Of a stretch of DNA of 64,000 bases, positions 43,101-51,156 are shown piece by piece. Position 1 is the first letter of the stretch. The number at the start of each line of letters is the position of its first letter. The DNA is taken from contig NZ_CP059450.1 of the NCBI RefSeq assembly GCF_022023855.1, positions 1,596,001 through 1,660,000 of the forward strand. The letters run 5' to 3'. The notes beneath the pieces are model-generated. The model worked only from the letters and a program-made list of their open reading frames with translations. It searched no databases and was not told the DNA's origin. Source of the DNA: Azospirillum brasilense. Lineage in GTDB: Bacteria > Pseudomonadota > Alphaproteobacteria > Azospirillales > Azospirillaceae. The position numbers were made by a program, and so were the translations under genes.

Positions 43101-45566
43101 TTACCCCACCTGAGCGAGCGGCGCGAATTCGTGACGGTCCACCGACCCGCTGGCCCGCTCGGCCCAGGGATCGTCCTGCGAAAAGCTCTGGGAGAAGAGG
43201 AAGCGGGCGTTGAGGGCCGCCCGGCCTTCCGCGTCGTCGACCAGCCGGCGCTTCACGTACTCCAGCCCGACGCGCTCCAGCCACGGGGCGGTGCGCTCCA
43301 GGTAACGGGCCTCCTCGCGGTAGAGCTGCATGTAGGCGCCGGTGTATTCCAGCACCTCCGCCTCGGTCTCCACCTTCACCAGCAGGTCGCAGGCCCGGAC
43401 ATGCATGCCGCCGTTGCCGCCGACATGCAGCTCGTAGCCGCTGTCCACGCAGACGACGCCCAGGTCCTTGATGGTGGCCTCCGCGCAATTGCGCGGGCAG
43501 CCGGAGACGGCCAGCTTCACCTTGTGCGGGGTCCAGGTGCCCCAGGTCATCCGTTCCAGCTTGACGCCGAGGCCGGTGCTGTCCTGCGTGCCGAAGCGGC
43601 ACCATTCCGACCCGACGCAGGTCTTCACGGTGCGCAACCCCTTGGCGTAGGCGTGGCCCGACACCATGCCGGCGGCGTTGAGGTCCGCCCACACCGCGGG
43701 CAGGTCCTCCTTCTTGACGCCGAACAGGTCGATGCGCTGGCCGCCGGTCACCTTCACCGTGGGGATGGCGAACTTGTCCACCACGTCGGCGATGGCGCGC
43801 AGTTCCTTGGCGCTGGTCAGCCCGCCCCACATGCGCGGGACGACGGAGTAGGTGCCGTCCTTCTGGATGTTGGCGTGGACGCGCTCGTTGATGTAGCGGG
43901 ACCGGCTGTCGTCCTTGTACTCACCCGGCCATTCGCAGAGCAGGTAGTAATTCAGCGCCGGGCGGCAATGGTGGCAGCCGTCGGGCGTGCGCCATTCCAG
44001 CCGCTGCATCACGTCGGGGATGGATTTCAAGTTCAGCGCGGTGATGGCCCGGCGCACCTCGTCGTGGGTGCGGTCGGTGCATTTGCACATCGGCTTGGCC
44101 TTCGCCTCGCCCGCGTAGCCGTCACCCAGCGTCAGGGCCAGAAGCTGCTCCACCTGCCCGGTGCAGCTTCCGCAGGAGGCTGAGGCTTTGGTATGAGCCC
44201 GCACCTCGTCCAGGCTGGACAGGCCCTTCTCGGTGATCGCCGTGACGATGGTGCCCTTGCACACGCCGTTGCAGCCGCAGATCTCCGCACTGTCGGGGAG
44301 CGCCGCAACGGCGGCCTTAGGGTTTGCCGTCCCCTCGCCTCCAAAGCTCTGGCCGAAGATCAGGGTGTCGCGGACCGGCGCGACTTCCGTGCCATCCTTC
44401 AGCATCTGGAAGTACCAGCCGCCGTCCTTGGTGTCGCCGTAGAGCACGGCGCCGAGGATGCGGTTTTCCTTGACCACGACGCGCTTGTAGACGCCGCGGG
44501 CGGCGTCGCGGAACACGATGTCCTCGCAGTCCTTGCCGCCGGTGAAGTCGCCCGCCGAGAAGACGTCCACCCCCGTCACCTTCAGCTTGGTCGAGGTGAC
44601 GGAGCCGGTGTAGGCGGCCTCCGTACCGCCGGCCAGCCGGGCGGCGGCGACCTTGGCCATCTCGAACAGCGGGGCGACGAGGCCGTAGGTCTGGCCGCGA
44701 TGCTCCACGCACTCTCCGACCGACAGGATCGCCGGGTCGGAGGTGGTCATGGCGTCGTCCACCTGGATGCCGCGCCCGCAGGCCAGCCCCGCCGCCTTGC
44801 CCAGCGTCGTGTTCGGGCGGATGCCCACGGCCATGACCACCAGATCGGCGGGAAGCTCCTGCCCATTTTTCAGGCGAACCGCAGAAACCCGCTCATTGCC
44901 CACAATTTCAGCAGTGTCGGCGCCGGTCAACACGGTGATGCCGCGGCGTTCCAGCTCGTGCCGCAGCAGCGCCCCGGCGGAGCGGTCGAGCTGCCGTTCC
45001 ATCAGCGTGTCCATCAGGTGCAGGACCGTGACGTCCATGCCTTTGACCTTCAAGCCGTTGGCCGCCTCCAGCCCGAGCAGGCCGCCGCCGATGACCACGG
45101 CGCGCCCGCCCCTGGCCGCCGCCTCCAGCATCGTGTCGACGTCGGCGAGGTCGCGGAAGCCGACGACGCCGGGCAGGGTAGCGCCGGGAACCGGGATGAT
45201 GAAGGGAGTGGAGCCGGTGGCGATCAGCAGCCTGTCGTAGGGAACGGTCAGGCCGGACATCGCCGTGACAGTGCGGTTCGCGCGGTCGATCACCTCCACC
45301 CGGTCGCCGGTCAACAGCTTGATTCCGTTGGCCTCGTACCAATCGCGCCCGTTCAGCACGATCTGCTCGAAGGTCTTCTCCCCGGCCAGCACGGGGGAGA
45401 GCATGATGCGGTTGTAGTTGGGGTGCGGCTCGGCGCCGAAGACGGTGATGTCGTAACGGTCCGGCGCCTTGGCCAGCAGCTCCTCCAGCGTGCGGATGCC
45501 GGCCATGCCGTTGCCGACGACGACCAGCCGTTCGCGCGGGGTGGATGGATTGGTGTGCGTGCTCAT
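43101..45566 (-). CDS. nirB: Nitrite reductase large subunit, NADH-dependent
   Basis: Start at the ATG at 45566 gives 821 residues. In order: FAD/NADH domains (LVVVGNGMAGIRTLEELL at 14-31; AVVIGGGLLGLEAANGL), two BFD-like [2Fe-2S] segments (CGCNGVCKG; SCGSCTGQVEQLL), and a C-terminal sirohaem/[4Fe-4S] reductase domain with CVGSEWCRFG and SGCPRNCAEA. It catalyses six-electron reduction of nitrite to ammonium. It heads the nirB-nirD-nasA-cobA operon. The reading frame stays open upstream to 46061, but this is leader RNA, not protein. Confidence 0.96.
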   Translation of the reverse strand: MSTHTNPSTPRERLVVVGNGMAGIRTLEELLAKAPDRYDITVFGAEPHPNYNRIMLSPVLAGEKTFEQIVLNGRDWYEANGIKLLTGDRVEVIDRANRTVTAMSGLTVPYDRLLIATGSTPFIIPVPGATLPGVVGFRDLADVDTMLEAAARGGRAVVIGGGLLGLEAANGLKVKGMDVTVLHLMDTLMERQLDRSAGALLRHELERRGITVLTGADTAEIVGNERVSAVRLKNGQELPADLVVMAVGIRPNTTLGKAAGLACGRGIQVDDAMTTSDPAILSVGECVEHRGQTYGLVAPLFEMAKVAAARLAGGTEAAYTGSVTSTKLKVTGVDVFSAGDFTGGKDCEDIVFRDAARGVYKRVVVKENRILGAVLYGDTKDGGWYFQMLKDGTEVAPVRDTLIFGQSFGGEGTANPKAAVAALPDSAEICGCNGVCKGTIVTAITEKGLSSLDEVRAHTKASASCGSCTGQVEQLLALTLGDGYAGEAKAKPMCKCTDRTHDEVRRAITALNLKSIPDVMQRLEWRTPDGCHHCRPALNYYLLCEWPGEYKDDSRSRYINERVHANIQKDGTYSVVPRMWGGLTSAKELRAIADVVDKFAIPTVKVTGGQRIDLFGVKKEDLPAVWADLNAAGMVSGHAYAKGLRTVKTCVGSEWCRFGTQDSTGLGVKLERMTWGTWTPHKVKLAVSGCPRNCAEATIKDLGVVCVDSGYELHVGGNGGMHVRACDLLVKVETEAEVLEYTGAYMQLYREEARYLERTAPWLERVGLEYVKRRLVDDAEGRAALNARFLFSQSFSQDDPWAERASGSVDRHEFAPLAQVG

Positions 45567-45598
45567 GCTGTGTGCCCTCTTGCGAGGCCGCGAGGCCG

Positions 45599-45659
45599 AA
45601 AAGAAAAAGGCGCCCGAAGCCCTGGGGACTCCCGCGGGATTCCCAGGGTTTCGGACGCC
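45599..45659 (-). terminator. Leader terminator upstream of nirB
   Basis: On the minus strand, GGCGTCCGAAACCCTGGG and CCCAGGGCTTCGGGCGCC form a stem of about 18 pairs with a GC-rich loop, followed by CTTTTTCTTTT. This is a textbook intrinsic terminator placed 33 bases before the nirB start. It would stop the transcript unless the upstream ANTAR hairpins are bound. Confidence 0.92.
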
Positions 45660-45670
45660 GTTGTCCGGGT

Positions 45671-45710
45671 GGTTCGCCGTCGAACCGGCCATGGCGCCGT
45701 TGCCCTGGCC
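45671..45710 (-). promoter_or_regulatory. Tandem hexaloop hairpins in nirB leader, NasT (ANTAR) target
   Basis: P1 (45687-45710): arms GGCCAGGGC and GCCATGGCC, one mismatch, closed by hexaloop AACGGC. P2 (45671-45686) follows with no gap: arms GGTTC and GAACC around hexaloop GACGGC. ANTAR proteins bind paired hexaloop hairpins with conserved A at loop position 1 and G at position 4. P1 fits fully and P2 has G at both positions. The pair lies between the predicted transcript start and the leader terminator. Confidence 0.82.
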
Positions 45711-45729
45711 CTGATCTGCCCGTCCTTCT

Positions 45730-45746
45730 GGCAAGCCGCGTGCCAA
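45730..45746 (-). promoter_or_regulatory. Sigma-54 promoter of nirB operon
   Basis: On the minus strand TTGGCACGCGGCTTGCC matches the -24/-12 consensus (TGGCACG, four bases, TTGC) with correct GG-to-GC spacing. The predicted start is near 45719, nine bases before the P1 hairpin. Confidence 0.82.
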
Positions 45747-45908
45747 CACCGGCACCAAGGTATGAGAAAGGGACCGGAATGGCGGATTTCCGCCATTTTC
45801 AGGGTTTCGCCGCGGCTGGTCGATGACGGGAGTGTCGGGACCAAAACACGCGCTTTTGTCCTGCATCGAACAAAAAGCGGTCCGAAAGCCGACAAATTGT
45901 GCAATGCG

Positions 45909-45923
45909 GCACCACCAAGGTAC
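45909..45923. promoter_or_regulatory. Candidate NtrC binding site between nirB and nrtA
   Basis: GCACC-ACCAA-GGTAC differs at one base from the NtrC dyad GCACC-N5-GGTGC. It lies about 165 bases upstream of the nirB promoter and 80 bases upstream of the nrtA promoter, suitable for an enhancer serving both sigma-54 promoters. Proposed from pattern only. Confidence 0.45.
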
Positions 45924-46002
45924 TAGCACAAGGAATAGGCAATTCGCGTCAAAGCCGCAGAAACAAAGACCTTTGGCTCTGTTTTGACACCTACTCAACC
46001 TT

Positions 46003-46017
46003 TGGCATGGTCCTTGC
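46003..46017 (+). promoter_or_regulatory. Sigma-54 promoter of nrt operon
   Basis: TGGCATGGTCCTTGC has the -24 TGGCA and -12 TTGC elements at the correct spacing. The predicted start is near 46029, two bases before the first hexaloop hairpin of the leader. Confidence 0.82.
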
Positions 46018-46030
46018 GAGAGGAACGGCG

Positions 46031-46077
46031 GGACGCGCCAACGGCGGTGCGTCCATCCCATACGCCCAAGGTTGGGC
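46031..46077 (+). promoter_or_regulatory. Tandem hexaloop hairpins in nrtA leader, NasT (ANTAR) target
   Basis: P1 (46031-46054): arms GGACGCGCC and GGTGCGTCC, nine pairs including one G-U, hexaloop AACGGC, the same loop as in the nirB leader. P2 (46064-46077): arms GCCC and GGGC, hexaloop AAGGTT. Both loops have A at position 1 and G at position 4. Unlike the nirB leader, no T-tract terminator is visible in the 130 bases before nrtA. Confidence 0.78.
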
Positions 46078-46211
46078 CCCTCGGCACCGTCGCTGACCCG
46101 GTTCGACAGCCCTTCGTGGCTGGAGAGCCCTCAACGGCGCGTCGCCGGTGGGGCGTTGGATCGAGGTCGGGCGTGCCGCGGGGTTCCGGAACGAGAGATG
46201 GAGCGACCGAC

Positions 46212-47612
46212 GTGACCCGAGACGTGATCCGACTTCCCGCCTCCCCCCGCACCGCCCTGCTGTCCGCCGCCGCCACGCTGGCGCTGACGCTCGGGTCCGC
46301 CCAGGCCGCTCCGCTCGACGTGGAGAAGGACCAGCTCAAGCTGGGCTTCATCAAGCTGACCGACATGGCCCCGCTCGCCATCGCCGCGGAGAAGGGCTTC
46401 TTCGAGGACGAGGGCCTGTCGGTGACGCTGGAGCCGCAGGCCAACTGGAAGGTGCTGCTCGACCGCGTCATCTCCGGGGAGCTGGACGGCGCCCACATGC
46501 TGGCCGGTCAGCCTCTGGGCGCGACCATCGGCTTCGGCACCCAGGCCAACGTGGTGACCGCCTTCTCGATGGACCTGAACGGCAACGGCATCACCCTGTC
46601 GAACGAGGTGTGGGAGCGGATGAAGCCCAACCTGCCCAAGGGACCGGACGGCAAGCCGCTGCACCCGATCAAAGCCGACGCGCTGAAGCCGGTCATCGCC
46701 CAGTACCGGGCGGAGGGCAAGCCCTTCACCATGGGCATGGTCTTCCCCGTCTCCACCCACAATTACGAGCTTCGCTACTGGCTGGCCGCCGGCGGCATCA
46801 ACCCCGGCTATTACGCCCCCAACGACGTGTCGGGGCAGATCCAGGCTGATGCCCTGCTGTCGGTCACCCCGCCGCCGCAGATGCCGGCGACTCTGGAGGC
46901 CGGGACCATCTTCGGCTACAGCGTCGGCGAGCCGTGGAACCAGCAGGCGGTGATGAAGGGCATCGGCGTGCCGGTCATCACCGACACCGAGATCTGGAAG
47001 AACAACCCGGAGAAGGTCTTCGGCGTCACCGAGGGCTGGGCCGCCAAGAATCCCAAGACCCATCTGGCGCTGGTCAAGGCGCTGATCCGCGCCGCCATGT
47101 GGCTGGACGAGAACGACAACGCCAACCGCGCCGAGGCGGTGAAGATCCTGGCGAAGTCGGAGTATGTGGGGGCCGACGCCAAGGTCATCGCCAACTCGAT
47201 GACCGGCACCTTCGAGTATGAGAAGGGCGACAAGCGGGCGGTTCCCGACTTCAACGTCTTCTTCCGCTACAACGCCACCTATCCCTTCTATTCCGACGCC
47301 GTCTGGTACCTGACGCAGATGCGCCGCTGGGGCCAGATCGCCGAGGCCAAGCCGGACTCCTGGTACGACGAGACCGCCCGCAAGGTCTACAAGCCGGAGA
47401 TCTACCTGAAGGCCGCGCGGCTGCTGGTGGAGGAGGGCAAGGCCAAGGAGGCCGATTTCCCCTGGGCCAGCGACGGCTACAAGCCGCTGGACGAGGGCTT
47501 CATCGACGGCATCGCCTACGACGGCCGCAAGCCCAACGAATACCTGACCAAGCTGCCCATCGGCCTGAAGGGCGGGCAGGCGCTGCAGGGCGGCCAACTG
47601 GTCGGCGGTTGA
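46212..47612 (+). CDS. nrtA: Nitrate ABC transporter substrate-binding protein
   Basis: Start at GTG 46212 behind a GGAG gives 466 residues with a signal peptide (LLSAAATLALTLGSAQA, cleavage near 32). The mature protein has LGFIKLTDMAPLAIAAEKGFF, HMLAGQPLGATIGFG and YELRYWLAAGGINPGYY, typical of NrtA. It binds nitrate (and nitrite) in the periplasm for NrtB/NrtCD. It is the first gene of the nrt operon after a 183-base leader. The signal peptide separates it from NasS, the cytoplasmic nitrate sensor of the same fold. Confidence 0.93.
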   Translation: MTRDVIRLPASPRTALLSAAATLALTLGSAQAAPLDVEKDQLKLGFIKLTDMAPLAIAAEKGFFEDEGLSVTLEPQANWKVLLDRVISGELDGAHMLAGQPLGATIGFGTQANVVTAFSMDLNGNGITLSNEVWERMKPNLPKGPDGKPLHPIKADALKPVIAQYRAEGKPFTMGMVFPVSTHNYELRYWLAAGGINPGYYAPNDVSGQIQADALLSVTPPPQMPATLEAGTIFGYSVGEPWNQQAVMKGIGVPVITDTEIWKNNPEKVFGVTEGWAAKNPKTHLALVKALIRAAMWLDENDNANRAEAVKILAKSEYVGADAKVIANSMTGTFEYEKGDKRAVPDFNVFFRYNATYPFYSDAVWYLTQMRRWGQIAEAKPDSWYDETARKVYKPEIYLKAARLLVEEGKAKEADFPWASDGYKPLDEGFIDGIAYDGRKPNEYLTKLPIGLKGGQALQGGQLVGG

Positions 47613-47653
47613 GACTGCGGACTTCCGAATTCCGCGCAGAGGCTGCGACGGGC

Positions 47654-47703
47654 CCCCACCCTAACCCTCCCCCGCTTCGCAGGGGAGGGCCGGGGTGGGG
47701 GCC
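47654..47703. repeat. Half-size palindromic repeat, type A
   Basis: GCCCCCACCCTAACCCTCCC to GGGCCGGGGTGGGGGC forms a single stem around CCGCTTCGCAGG. It lies between nrtA and nrtB and might set the ratio of binding protein to membrane components. Confidence 0.8.
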
Positions 47704-47736
47704 GCGGCGCCCCGCGCCAAACAGAAAGATCACCCC

Positions 47737-48828
47737 ATGACCAGCGTGACCGAAGCCTCCACCCTCTCCACCGCCGAGGCGATGCGCGCCCGGCGCAAGG
47801 CCCGCCTCGCCCACAGCCTGAACCGTGCCGCCGCCACCCTGCAGATCGTCGGGCTCGGCTGGCTCGGCCCGCTGCTGCGCATGGCCGCCGGGGACAGCCC
47901 GCGCCAGCAGGGGCGGGAGCTGTGGCAGCAGATGGGCGTGCCGCTGACCGCCCTGATGCTGTTCCTCGCCGCCTGGGCGTGGCTGGCGCCGCAGGTGAAC
48001 ACCAGCCTGGGCGCCATCCCCGGCCCGGCCCAGGTGTGGGAGCAGGTGGGCGTCCTCCACGCCGACCATAAGGCCGAACGCGCCAAGGAGGCCGCCTTCT
48101 ACGACCGGCAGGCCAAGCGCAACGCCGAGCTGCTGGCCAAGGACCCGGCCGCGGAGGTGAAGACCCGCCCCTACGCCGGCAAGCCGACCTATCTGGACCA
48201 GATCGTCACCAGCCTGAAGACGGTGTTCACCGGCTTCCTGCTCGGCGCGCTTGTGGCGGTGCCGCTGGGGGTGGCCTGCGGCCTGTCGCGCACGGTCAAC
48301 GCGGCGATGAATCCGCTAATCCAGATCTTCAAGCCGGTGTCGCCGCTGGCTTGGCTGCCGCTGGTCACCATGGTGGTCAGCGCCACCGTGTCGAGCGACA
48401 ACCCGACCTTCGAGAAGTCCTTCCTGACCTCCGCCATCACGGTCACGCTCTGCTCGCTGTGGCCGACGCTGATCAACACGGCGGTCGGCGTTTCCTCCAT
48501 CGACAAGGACCTGATGAATGTCGGCAAGGTGCTGCAGCTCTCCGGCCCGACGATGGTGCGCCGGCTCGTGCTGCCCTCGGCGCTGCCCTACATCTTCACG
48601 GGTCTGCGGCTGTCGCTGGGTGTGGGCTGGATGGTGCTGATCGCGGCGGAGATGCTGGCCCAGAACCCCGGCCTCGGCAAGTTCGTGTGGGACGAGTTCC
48701 AGAACGGCTCCTCCTCCTCGCTCGCCCGCATCATGGTGGCGGTCTTCACCATCGGCCTGATCGGCTTCCTGCTCGACCGCGTCATGCTGGCCTTCCAGGC
48801 CGCCGTCTCCCACACCGGCACCCGCTGA
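47737..48828 (+). CDS. nrtB: Nitrate ABC transporter permease
   Basis: The ATG at 47737 gives 363 residues. After an N-terminal helix (PLTALMLFLAAWAWLAP) comes a polar loop of about 80 residues and a BPD-type permease domain with further helices. The coupling motif appears as LQLSGPTMVRRLVLPSALPYIFTGLRLSLG. NrtB-type features include FKPVSPLAWLPLVTMVV. It forms the channel for nitrate uptake. It starts 124 bases after nrtA and ends 13 bases before nrtCD. Confidence 0.92.
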   Translation: MTSVTEASTLSTAEAMRARRKARLAHSLNRAAATLQIVGLGWLGPLLRMAAGDSPRQQGRELWQQMGVPLTALMLFLAAWAWLAPQVNTSLGAIPGPAQVWEQVGVLHADHKAERAKEAAFYDRQAKRNAELLAKDPAAEVKTRPYAGKPTYLDQIVTSLKTVFTGFLLGALVAVPLGVACGLSRTVNAAMNPLIQIFKPVSPLAWLPLVTMVVSATVSSDNPTFEKSFLTSAITVTLCSLWPTLINTAVGVSSIDKDLMNVGKVLQLSGPTMVRRLVLPSALPYIFTGLRLSLGVGWMVLIAAEMLAQNPGLGKFVWDEFQNGSSSSLARIMVAVFTIGLIGFLLDRVMLAFQAAVSHTGTR

Positions 48829-48841
48829 GGAGTCCCCGAGC

Positions 48842-50506
48842 ATGGCCATCCTTGAGCTGAAAAACGTCGCGAAGTCCTATGGCGGGACCGAGGTGCTGCG
48901 CGGCATCGACCTGTCCATCGCGGAGGGGGAGTTCGTCGCCATCGTCGGCTTCTCCGGCGCCGGCAAGACCACGCTGGTCAACCTGATGGGCGGGCTGGCC
49001 GCCCCCGACGCGGGCGAGGTGCTGTTCCGCGGCGCGCCGGTGCGCGGGCCGGGGGCGGAGCGCGGCGTCGTGTTCCAGAACTACTCGCTGATGCCCTGGC
49101 TGAGCGTGAAGGACAATGTGGCGCTGGCCGTGGACGCCGTGCACAAGGGCAAGCCGTCGCCGGAGCGCGGCGTGCTCGCCCGCCGGGCGGTGGAAACGGT
49201 CGGCTTGGGCCACGCCACCGACCGCCGCCCCAAGGAGCTGTCGGGCGGCATGCGCCAGCGCGTCGGCTTCGCCCGCGCGCTGGCCATGAGCCCGGAAATG
49301 CTGCTGCTCGACGAGCCGCTGTCGGCGCTGGACGCGTTGACCCGCGCCAAGCTCCAGGACGAGATCGAGGCGATCTGGCGCAAGGACCGCAAGACCGTCG
49401 TGCTGATCACCAACGACGTGGACGAGGCGATCCTGCTGGCCGACCGCATCATCCCGCTGACGCCGGGTCCGGGGGCGACGCTCGGCCCCGCCTTCGCGGT
49501 GGATCTGCCACGCCCGCGCGACCGCACCGCCGTGAACCACGATCCCGACTTCAAGCGCCTGCGCGCCGAGGTCACGGCGTGGCTGATGGAGGCCGGGGCC
49601 AGCCGCGCCGCCGCCGCGGTGGACGAGACCCTGACCCTGCCGGCGGCGACGCCGATCACCGCCGCGCCGCCGCCCAAGGCCTATCTGGCCGGGCAAGCCG
49701 GCGGCCTGTCCGACGACCGCTACGTCGAGTTCAGCCGGGTCACCAAGACCTTCGCCACGCCGAAGGGGCCATTGACCGTGGTGGACGGCTTCGACCTGAA
49801 GATGCGCAAGGGGGAGTTCATCTCCCTGATCGGCCATTCGGGCTGCGGCAAGTCCACCGTCCTGTCGATGGTCGCCGGGCTGGCCGACGTTTCCAGCGGC
49901 GGCATCGTGCTGGACGGCAAGGAGGTCGTCGGCGCCGGCCCCGACCGCGCGGTGGTCTTCCAGGCGCCCAGCCTGTTCCCCTGGCTGACCGCGCTGGAGA
50001 ACGTCATGCTGGGAGTGGACCGCGTCTACCCGCTGGCCGGCCGGGGGGAGCGCAACGACATCGCCCGCTACTACCTGTCGCGCGTCGGGCTGGGCGATGC
50101 CATGCACAAGAAAGCGGCGGAGCTGTCCAACGGCATGAAGCAGCGCGTCGGCATCGCACGGGCCTTCGCCCTGTCGCCGAAGCTGCTGCTGCTGGACGAG
50201 CCCTTCGGCATGCTGGACAGCCTGACCCGTTGGGAGCTTCAGGAGGTGCTGATGGAGGTGTGGGCGCGCACCCAGGTCACCGCCATCTGCGTCACCCACG
50301 ACGTTGACGAGGCGATCCTGCTGGCCGACCGTGTGGTGATGATGTCCAACGGGCCGAACGCCCGCATCGGCCACATCTTTGAGGTGGACATCCCCCACCC
50401 CCGGACCCGGCAGGCCCTGCTGGAGCATCCCCGTTACTACGCCTACCGGGAGGAGCTGCTGAACTTCCTGGAAGGCGGGCATCACGGGACGGTGAAGGCG
50501 GCGTGA
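48842..50506 (+). CDS. Nitrate ABC transporter, fused tandem ATP-binding subunits
   Basis: A 554-residue protein with two complete ATPase domains. Domain 1 (1-245): Walker A GFSGAGKTT, signature LSGGMRQRVGFARAL, Walker B LLLLDEPLSALD, and ITND in place of the usual switch histidine. Domain 2 (290-550): GHSGCGKST, LSNGMKQRVGIARAF, LLLLDEPFGMLD, VTHD. A proline/alanine linker joins them. This corresponds to fused NrtC and NrtD without the NrtA-like regulatory tail of cyanobacterial NrtC. The switch difference suggests that only domain 2 has a full canonical site. Confidence 0.9.
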   Translation: MAILELKNVAKSYGGTEVLRGIDLSIAEGEFVAIVGFSGAGKTTLVNLMGGLAAPDAGEVLFRGAPVRGPGAERGVVFQNYSLMPWLSVKDNVALAVDAVHKGKPSPERGVLARRAVETVGLGHATDRRPKELSGGMRQRVGFARALAMSPEMLLLDEPLSALDALTRAKLQDEIEAIWRKDRKTVVLITNDVDEAILLADRIIPLTPGPGATLGPAFAVDLPRPRDRTAVNHDPDFKRLRAEVTAWLMEAGASRAAAAVDETLTLPAATPITAAPPPKAYLAGQAGGLSDDRYVEFSRVTKTFATPKGPLTVVDGFDLKMRKGEFISLIGHSGCGKSTVLSMVAGLADVSSGGIVLDGKEVVGAGPDRAVVFQAPSLFPWLTALENVMLGVDRVYPLAGRGERNDIARYYLSRVGLGDAMHKKAAELSNGMKQRVGIARAFALSPKLLLLDEPFGMLDSLTRWELQEVLMEVWARTQVTAICVTHDVDEAILLADRVVMMSNGPNARIGHIFEVDIPHPRTRQALLEHPRYYAYREELLNFLEGGHHGTVKAA

Positions 50507-50553
50507 AGTGGGCGGCGTGAAGTGGGCGGCGTGACGGGGAGGGCGGAGCGGCC

Positions 50554-51156
50554 ATGGCAAACAAACCCCTGACCATTCTGGTGGCCGGCCCCGACGCCGA
50601 CGCCACGCGGCCGGTGGAGGACGGCTTGGCCGGGGCGGGGGGCCGCGACCGGGTCGCCGACCGGATCGTCGTGGTCCATGGCCTCGCCGACCTGCCAGCC
50701 CGCCTCGCCGCGCTGGCGCCGGACGCGGTCGTCGCTGTTTTGGAAACATCGGCCCCAGCGGCGTTGGACGGTGTCTTCCGGCTGGCCCGGTCGGGAGCCT
50801 GCGCCGTCGTCCTCTTCGCCGACAAAGCCCCGCCAGGGGCGGCGGCGCAGGCGGCGGAGGCCGGGGTCGCCGCCTTCGTGCTGGACGGGTTGCATCCCGC
50901 CCGCGTGCGGCCGATCCTGGAAACCGCGCTGGCCAGATTCGCTGCTTTTGAAACGCTGAAACGCGAACGCGACGAGGCGCGCACACAGCTCGCCGACCGC
51001 AAGCTGATCGAGCGGGCGAAGGGCATCCTGATGCAGCAGAAGTCCCTAACGGAGGAGGCGGCCTACAACGCCCTGCGCAAGGCGGCCATGAAGCAGGGCC
51101 GCCGCATCGCCGACATCGCGCAAAGCGTCATCACCGCCGCCCAGATCGAGCTTTGA
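50554..51156 (+). CDS. nasT: ANTAR-domain transcription antiterminator NasT
   Basis: A 200-residue protein. Residues 1-125 form a receiver-like domain without a clear phosphorylated aspartate, as in other NasT proteins. A coiled-coil (LKRERDEARTQLADRKLIERAKG) leads into the ANTAR RNA-binding domain (KGILMQQKSLTEEAAYNALRKAAMKQGRRIADIA, about 153-190). NasT binds paired hexaloop hairpins in leader RNA and prevents termination when its partner NasS senses nitrate. It is last in the nrt operon, and both divergent leaders carry matching hairpins. No nasS is in the window. Confidence 0.92.
   Translation: MANKPLTILVAGPDADATRPVEDGLAGAGGRDRVADRIVVVHGLADLPARLAALAPDAVVAVLETSAPAALDGVFRLARSGACAVVLFADKAPPGAAAQAAEAGVAAFVLDGLHPARVRPILETALARFAAFETLKRERDEARTQLADRKLIERAKGILMQQKSLTEEAAYNALRKAAMKQGRRIADIAQSVITAAQIEL

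Noticed and set aside
44023..44038. Iteron-like sequence ATTTCAAGTTCAGCG in nirB
   Set aside because: It has a mismatch in the core and is explained by conserved NirB codons (LNLKSI), so it is probably chance.
45567..46061. Open frame extending nirB upstream by 165 codons
   Set aside because: It crosses the sigma-54 promoter, the ANTAR hairpins and the leader terminator, and the known NirB N-terminus starts at 45566.
7961..47703. GC-rich repeats as a CRISPR array or as transposons
   Set aside because: They are single, widely spaced palindromic elements without spacers, transposase or target duplications.
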